Of a stretch of 8,754 nt of DNA, positions 6,052 through 8,754 are shown in pieces; position 1 is the first letter of the stretch; every line of letters begins with the position of its first letter. The position numbers were made by a program, and so were the translations under genes. Location: positions 1-8,754 of the forward strand of contig JAAELZ010000286.1 of NCBI GenBank assembly GCA_024226105.1. The letters are read 5' to 3'. The notes under the pieces were generated by a model. It saw only the letters and a list, made by a program, of their open reading frames with translations. It was not told where the DNA came from and searched no databases. This DNA comes from Pseudomonadota bacterium. Its GTDB lineage: Bacteria > Pseudomonadota > Gammaproteobacteria > Arenicellales > Poriferihabitantaceae.

Positions 6052-6537
6052 ATGGAAATCAATTTTAAATTTGCCTCGCTCGCAGTGCTGCTGTTGATGC
6101 TTGGATTCGGGGCAGGTTATTTCTTCAGCAGTGAGCCTGTCGACCTGTATCAGAATCCCGATCTTACCCTGTCAGTAGATACAGAATGCGTGTTAAATGA
6201 CACCGTGTGTGAAACCTCTCTTGCGAACAGTAGCACACTTAGTTTTTCGATAGGCCCCAAACCCATATTGGGCGCGTCTCCACTCAGCTTTGAGCTGAGT
6301 GTTGAAAATATTGATGTACAGGGTGCTGTGCTGGATCTCAAAGGCGTGAGCATGAACATGGGCAGTTATCGCTATGAATTTGAGCCCGATGGAAAAGGTG
6401 GGTTTATGGTCGAAGGTAATCTGCCGGTTTGTGTTAGAAACCAGATGCAATGGCAGGCAGACCTCTGGCTCAAAACCTCTGAGCAAGGTTTGATTAAAGC
6501 GCCTTATCTATTTACCGCATACAAAAGTCAATACTAA
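6052..6537 (+). CDS. Membrane-anchored periplasmic protein, FixH/YtkA-like
   Basis: A 161-residue protein with an N-terminal signal anchor (about 7-25) and a periplasmic beta-rich domain. The C-terminal part has the pattern GVSMNMGSYRYEF..DGKGGF..EGNLPVCVRNQMQWQADLWL, which recalls FixH/YtkA-type Ig-like domains (an MxMG motif and a late Met/Trp-rich strand) found near oxidase or copper-handling genes. That resemblance is from memory and not strong. Three periplasmic cysteines (46, 53, 127) could make a disulfide or bind metal. The frame is open from an ATG at 6016, but that codon overlaps the FNR/DNR box and would lie upstream of the transcript start predicted at about 6051, so I place the start at ATG 6052, in front of the anchor. 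The gene is followed after 30 bases by the tandem PilJ gene, probably in the same transcript. Confidence 0.78.
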   Translation: MEINFKFASLAVLLLMLGFGAGYFFSSEPVDLYQNPDLTLSVDTECVLNDTVCETSLANSSTLSFSIGPKPILGASPLSFELSVENIDVQGAVLDLKGVSMNMGSYRYEFEPDGKGGFMVEGNLPVCVRNQMQWQADLWLKTSEQGLIKAPYLFTAYKSQY

Positions 6538-6555
6538 ACCCTGAACCAACCATAC

Positions 6556-6559
6556 AGGA
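6556..6559 (+). promoter_or_regulatory. Ribosome binding site of the tandem PilJ gene
   Basis: AGGA lies 8 bases before the ATG at 6568, in the 30-base gap after the preceding stop. It supports that start and translation from the upstream gene's transcript. Confidence 0.6.
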
Positions 6560-6567
6560 CGCTAAAA

Positions 6568-7512
6568 ATGAAAAAGCATATTCGAAAAAGCTACTTAAAA
6601 TCTTTTATGTCTGGCCTTTTGTTTTCTGTGATGTTGTTTACGGTCGTGCCTGGCCAGGGTGCCGGGCCGAGTGCGGACGAATTGAGCGATCTCATTGATC
6701 AGATGGTCAATCGAAAAATGGCGAATCTGGGTAAGCAAATGGGGGTGGTGATTAACCTGTCCGGCCGCCAACGCATGCTCACGCAGAAAATGAGTAAGGA
6801 AATGTTGCTCATTTATCTGGGTGTAGAGCCAGACGAAAACCAGCTTAACCTGGGGAATTCGGCTATTTTGTTCAGCGATACGCTCAAGGGTCTGGTCAAT
6901 GGAGACAAATCGGTGAACCTTGGCAAAACCACGGATCCGGATATCCTCAAACAAATGCATATAGTTTCGGGGCTGTGGGCTTCCTTTTCACAATATGTTC
7001 TGGCGACGCTGGAAGCGCAAATCGATAAATCATTTATTGAAAAAGTTGCACAGGAGAATTTGCCGCTACTCGAGGAAATGAATAAAGCGGTGTACATGTA
7101 TGAGAAAGCGGCGGGCGCGGATCTGGCTGATCTGGCACCCGTGGTAAACCTGTCCGGCCGCCAGCGGATGTTGACGCAAAAGATGACCAAAGAGTTCCTG
7201 TTAATTGCAGCGGGTATTTCGGTGCAGGAGAATCAGGCTAATTTGCTGAAAACAGTTGCGCTGTTTGATCGAACCTTAAAAGGTTTGCGTGATGGAGATG
7301 CCGCCCAGCGTTTACCCGGCACACCCCAGCCGCATGTTCGTGCACAACTTGATATTATTGAACAACGGTGGGATGCATACCGGCCAGTACTGGAGCAACA
7401 GGATTTCTCAGAGGCACAAATTCTGCGCGCAGCCGAACTCAATCTTCCGCTGTTAAAAGAAATGAATACGGCGGTTAAGATGTATGAAGTACTCTCCGAT
7501 TCCGCAAAGTAA
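6568..7512 (+). CDS. Exported protein of two tandem PilJ/NarX-type sensor domains
   Basis: A 314-residue protein with a signal peptide (about 10-33, ending near GQGAG) and two homologous helical domains. Each begins with the motif NLSGRQRMLTQKM (63-75 and 194-206) and ends with a copy of NLPLL.EMN.AV.MYE (from N164 and N292); the repeat period is about 130 residues. The motif is that of the type IV pili chemotaxis transducer N-terminal (PilJ) family and resembles the P-box of the nitrate/nitrite sensors NarX and NarQ, where it binds ligand at the helix-bundle dimer interface. No HAMP, kinase, methyl-accepting or cyclase domain follows, and after the signal peptide there is no membrane helix, so the mature protein is predicted to be soluble in the periplasm (or held by an uncleaved signal). 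Nitrate or nitrite binding is inferred from motif and neighbours; the ligand could differ. Confidence is high for the domains and low for the role. Confidence 0.9.
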   Translation: MKKHIRKSYLKSFMSGLLFSVMLFTVVPGQGAGPSADELSDLIDQMVNRKMANLGKQMGVVINLSGRQRMLTQKMSKEMLLIYLGVEPDENQLNLGNSAILFSDTLKGLVNGDKSVNLGKTTDPDILKQMHIVSGLWASFSQYVLATLEAQIDKSFIEKVAQENLPLLEEMNKAVYMYEKAAGADLADLAPVVNLSGRQRMLTQKMTKEFLLIAAGISVQENQANLLKTVALFDRTLKGLRDGDAAQRLPGTPQPHVRAQLDIIEQRWDAYRPVLEQQDFSEAQILRAAELNLPLLKEMNTAVKMYEVLSDSAK

Positions 7513-7543
7513 GAAGTCGTTTGTTTGGTTTGACCTTAGACTA

Positions 7544-7612
7544 ATTTAATACAGAGGGCGCAGGGCAAATGGATAAAGTTTATCTTTGTGCCCCTTATGG
7601 CCTCTGCGTTAA
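7544..7612. repeat. Long imperfect palindrome after the tandem PilJ gene
   Basis: The element is centred near 7578. GATAAA (7572-7577) and TTTATC (7579-7584) form the core, GGGCAAA and TTTGTGCCC the middle, and CAGAGG (7552-7557) with CCTCTG (7601-7606) the outer arm, continuing into TTAAT/GTTAA. Its wording (cagagggcgc, tatctttgtgcc, cctctgcgttaag) resembles a palindromic intergenic repeat I recall from unrelated bacterial genomes. It could also close off the rightward transcript, since it lies 31 bases after the stop. The remaining spacer to 7729 holds no convincing gene. Confidence 0.55.
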
Positions 7613-7729
7613 GAAAATGCGTTGTGCTGGCGTTTATGTTTACAGGGTCTGTGTGCTAATGCGAAGGAAACTTCGGTGGGTACCCGGGAGGCTATAACCC
7701 CGTTAAACTATTGCTCTGGCGATTGCGAT

Positions 7730-8317
7730 TTAGTAGTGCTCCCGAATTGTCAGCAACATCGGCTCCGGCAGGGTGCCATGCGCAATAGTGGCTTTTATTT
7801 CACCGTCTTTACCGATCACCAGGGTTTGTGAGCTGTGGTCAACCGCGTAGTTTCCTCCGCTCACATGGTCTGGAATTCGATAATAGGCGCCAAAGCGTTT
7901 CGTGATATCGTCGATTTCAGGTTTTGTTCCGGTGATGCCCAAAATGTTGGGATGAAAAAAATGCGCATATTCAACCAGGCGATCGGGCGTGTCCCGTTCA
8001 GGGTCGACACTGATAAACAGTGTTTGAGTTTGTGCCAGCTCCGATTCATTGAGTTCTTTCAGCGCTGCGGTGGTGAGTGCTAACGCCGTGGGGCAAACAT
8101 CCGGGCAATAGGTGTAGCCAAAGTATATAAGAACGACCTTGCCCTTGAAGTCGCTAAGCTTGACCTGTCCTTTATGCGATTGCAGAGTGAAGTCGCCCCC
8201 GGGCATGGGCGGCGCGTATTCATCCAGGTTTATTGTCATGCGGCCCGAAGAAAACAGGTAACCGCTTACAACGGCCAGGACAAATAGCCCGGTAAGTATA
8301 AAATAGGGTTTTTTCAC
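7730..8317 (-). CDS. SCO1/SenC/PrrC family protein (second copy), divergent from the RegB-type kinase
   Basis: A 195-residue membrane-anchored periplasmic SCO protein: anchor at about 5-23, then the thioredoxin-like domain with CPDVCP (Cys71, Cys75) in YFGYTYCPDVCPTA, VDPERDTPDRL at 104-114, and the ligand His161 in YAVDHSS. All copper ligands are present. The start is GTG at 8317 (MKKPYF...); no good ribosome binding site is visible. It differs clearly from the SCO at 3341-3973 outside the motifs, so the two are old paralogues and not a recent duplication. Its position beside regB resembles the prrC/senC-prrB/regB linkage of purple bacteria, where the SCO homologue has been tied to redox signalling as well as oxidase assembly. 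Whether this copy serves an oxidase, NirS or the kinase cannot be told here. It ends convergently toward the tandem PilJ gene. Confidence 0.95.
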   Translation of the reverse strand: MKKPYFILTGLFVLAVVSGYLFSSGRMTINLDEYAPPMPGGDFTLQSHKGQVKLSDFKGKVVLIYFGYTYCPDVCPTALALTTAALKELNESELAQTQTLFISVDPERDTPDRLVEYAHFFHPNILGITGTKPEIDDITKRFGAYYRIPDHVSGGNYAVDHSSQTLVIGKDGEIKATIAHGTLPEPMLLTIREHY

Positions 8318-8383
8318 AGGTGGAGCTTAACATCGTGATCTCACCTTCAGCAGGCACCTCGGCGTGGCATAGTGTCGCAGCAG

Positions 8384-8397
8384 TCCGACGGGTCGGA
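8384..8397. promoter_or_regulatory. Candidate operator between the second SCO gene and regB
   Basis: TCCGAC-GG-GTCGGA is a 14-base perfect palindrome in the 108-base divergent spacer, 28 bases before the regB ATG. Its GTCG content is compatible with a response-regulator site of RegA type, but I cannot match a firm consensus, and it could equally form a small hairpin. Confidence 0.3.
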
Positions 8398-8425
8398 ACA
8401 CCGATTTTCGGATACTATTAGGAAC

Positions 8426-8754
8426 ATGACGCTAATTGTGGAAAACAGGCCCGAAACCCAATCACTGAGTGAGCTTTCTGAGTTTAAGGTGATGGAATGG
8501 CTATTCTGGCTGCGCAACCTGATGGTTCTTGCGCAATTCGCTGCAATCGTAGTAGCGGTTAAATTCATGGGCATTTCGCTGCCGGTTTTTCAAATTGGTG
8601 TGGCACCATTAGTGCTGATTTCTTTCAATCTACTGGTTTATTGGCGTCTTGAAAAGGGGCGCTCAGTTTCAGAATCTGAAATCATTGTGCATTTGCTGTT
8701 CGATATGCTGGTATTTACCTGGCTTTTGTATTGGACAGGAGGCTCTGCCAATCC
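8426..8754 (+). CDS. regB: RegB/PrrB-type redox sensor histidine kinase, N-terminal membrane sensor (3' end cut by window)
   Basis: Only the first 109 codons are present. After a polar start of about 22 residues come hydrophobic segments at about 32-48, 53-72 and 90-103, with an arginine/glutamate loop (WRLEKGRSVSESEI) between them. The last visible residues, LLYWTGGSANP, match the GGxxNPF quinone-binding motif of RegB/PrrB/ActS kinases, which sense the quinone pool and, with a partner regulator RegA, control oxidase, denitrification and carbon-fixation genes. The redox-active cysteine, the H-box and the ATPase domain lie beyond the right edge, so kinase activity is inferred from the family. 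The ATG at 8426 is preceded closely by AGGA. The divergent SCO neighbour supports the assignment, because regB genes are often linked to senC/prrC. Confidence 0.85.
   Translation, partial: MTLIVENRPETQSLSELSEFKVMEWLFWLRNLMVLAQFAAIVVAVKFMGISLPVFQIGVAPLVLISFNLLVYWRLEKGRSVSESEIIVHLLFDMLVFTWLLYWTGGSAN

Noticed and set aside
6595..7442. Minus-strand frames over the tandem PilJ gene
   Set aside because: They are antisense shadows; some are low-complexity Ser/Cys strings, and the plus frame has clear domains.
8347..8574. Minus-strand 75-residue frame over regB
   Set aside because: It overlaps the RegB sensor frame, which has membrane helices and the GGxxNP motif.
1..8754. CRISPR array, tRNA, rRNA, integrase or insertion sequence
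   Set aside because: No regularly spaced repeats, no tRNA-like cloverleaf or CCA end, no rRNA stretch and no transposase-like frame was seen on either strand.

Overview
The window looks like a denitrification and respiratory-chain assembly locus from a proteobacterium, most likely a denitrifying gammaproteobacterium. The evidence is a nirS whose translation closely follows, from memory, the Pseudomonas aeruginosa-type cytochrome cd1 sequence, three perfect FNR/DNR-type boxes, a COX15-type heme A synthase, two SCO proteins and the start of a RegB/PrrB-type redox sensor kinase. No species is claimed; base composition is moderate and was not counted exactly.

Layout, left to right. 1-1660 (minus): nirS, with its C-terminus beyond the left edge. 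It carries an extra c4/c553-like cytochrome domain ahead of the normal heme c and heme d1 domains. 1661-2068: a divergent control region with two FNR/DNR boxes, one placed for nirS and one for the rightward gene. 2069-3106 (plus): heme A synthase (ctaA/COX15 type). 3341-5788 (minus): three genes reading leftward: a NapC/NirT-type tetraheme quinol dehydrogenase fused to a diheme c4-like module (six hemes), an unrecognised 113-residue membrane-anchored protein, and an SCO/SenC copper-thioredoxin-like assembly factor. 5789-6051: a divergent control region with a third FNR/DNR box and a very strong palindrome. 6052-7512 (plus): an exported FixH/YtkA-like protein and an exported protein of two tandem PilJ/NarX-type sensor domains. 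7513-7729: a spacer with a long imperfect palindrome. 7730-8317 (minus): a second SCO protein. 8426 to the right edge (plus): the membrane sensor part of RegB/PrrB, divergent from this SCO gene.

How it may work together (inference): the NirT-like protein takes electrons from quinol at the periplasmic face of the inner membrane and passes them through its own c4-like domains to the additional c domain on NirS, which reduces nitrite to NO. The FNR/DNR boxes would switch this on at low oxygen or in the presence of NO. The heme A synthase, SCO proteins and RegB tie the locus to terminal oxidase assembly and redox sensing. The tandem PilJ/NarX-type protein has no output domain in the same chain and may be a soluble sensor or binding protein. 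The least ordinary elements are the two cytochrome fusions (on NirT and on NirS), the tandem PilJ protein, and the box that overlaps a potential start codon at 6016.
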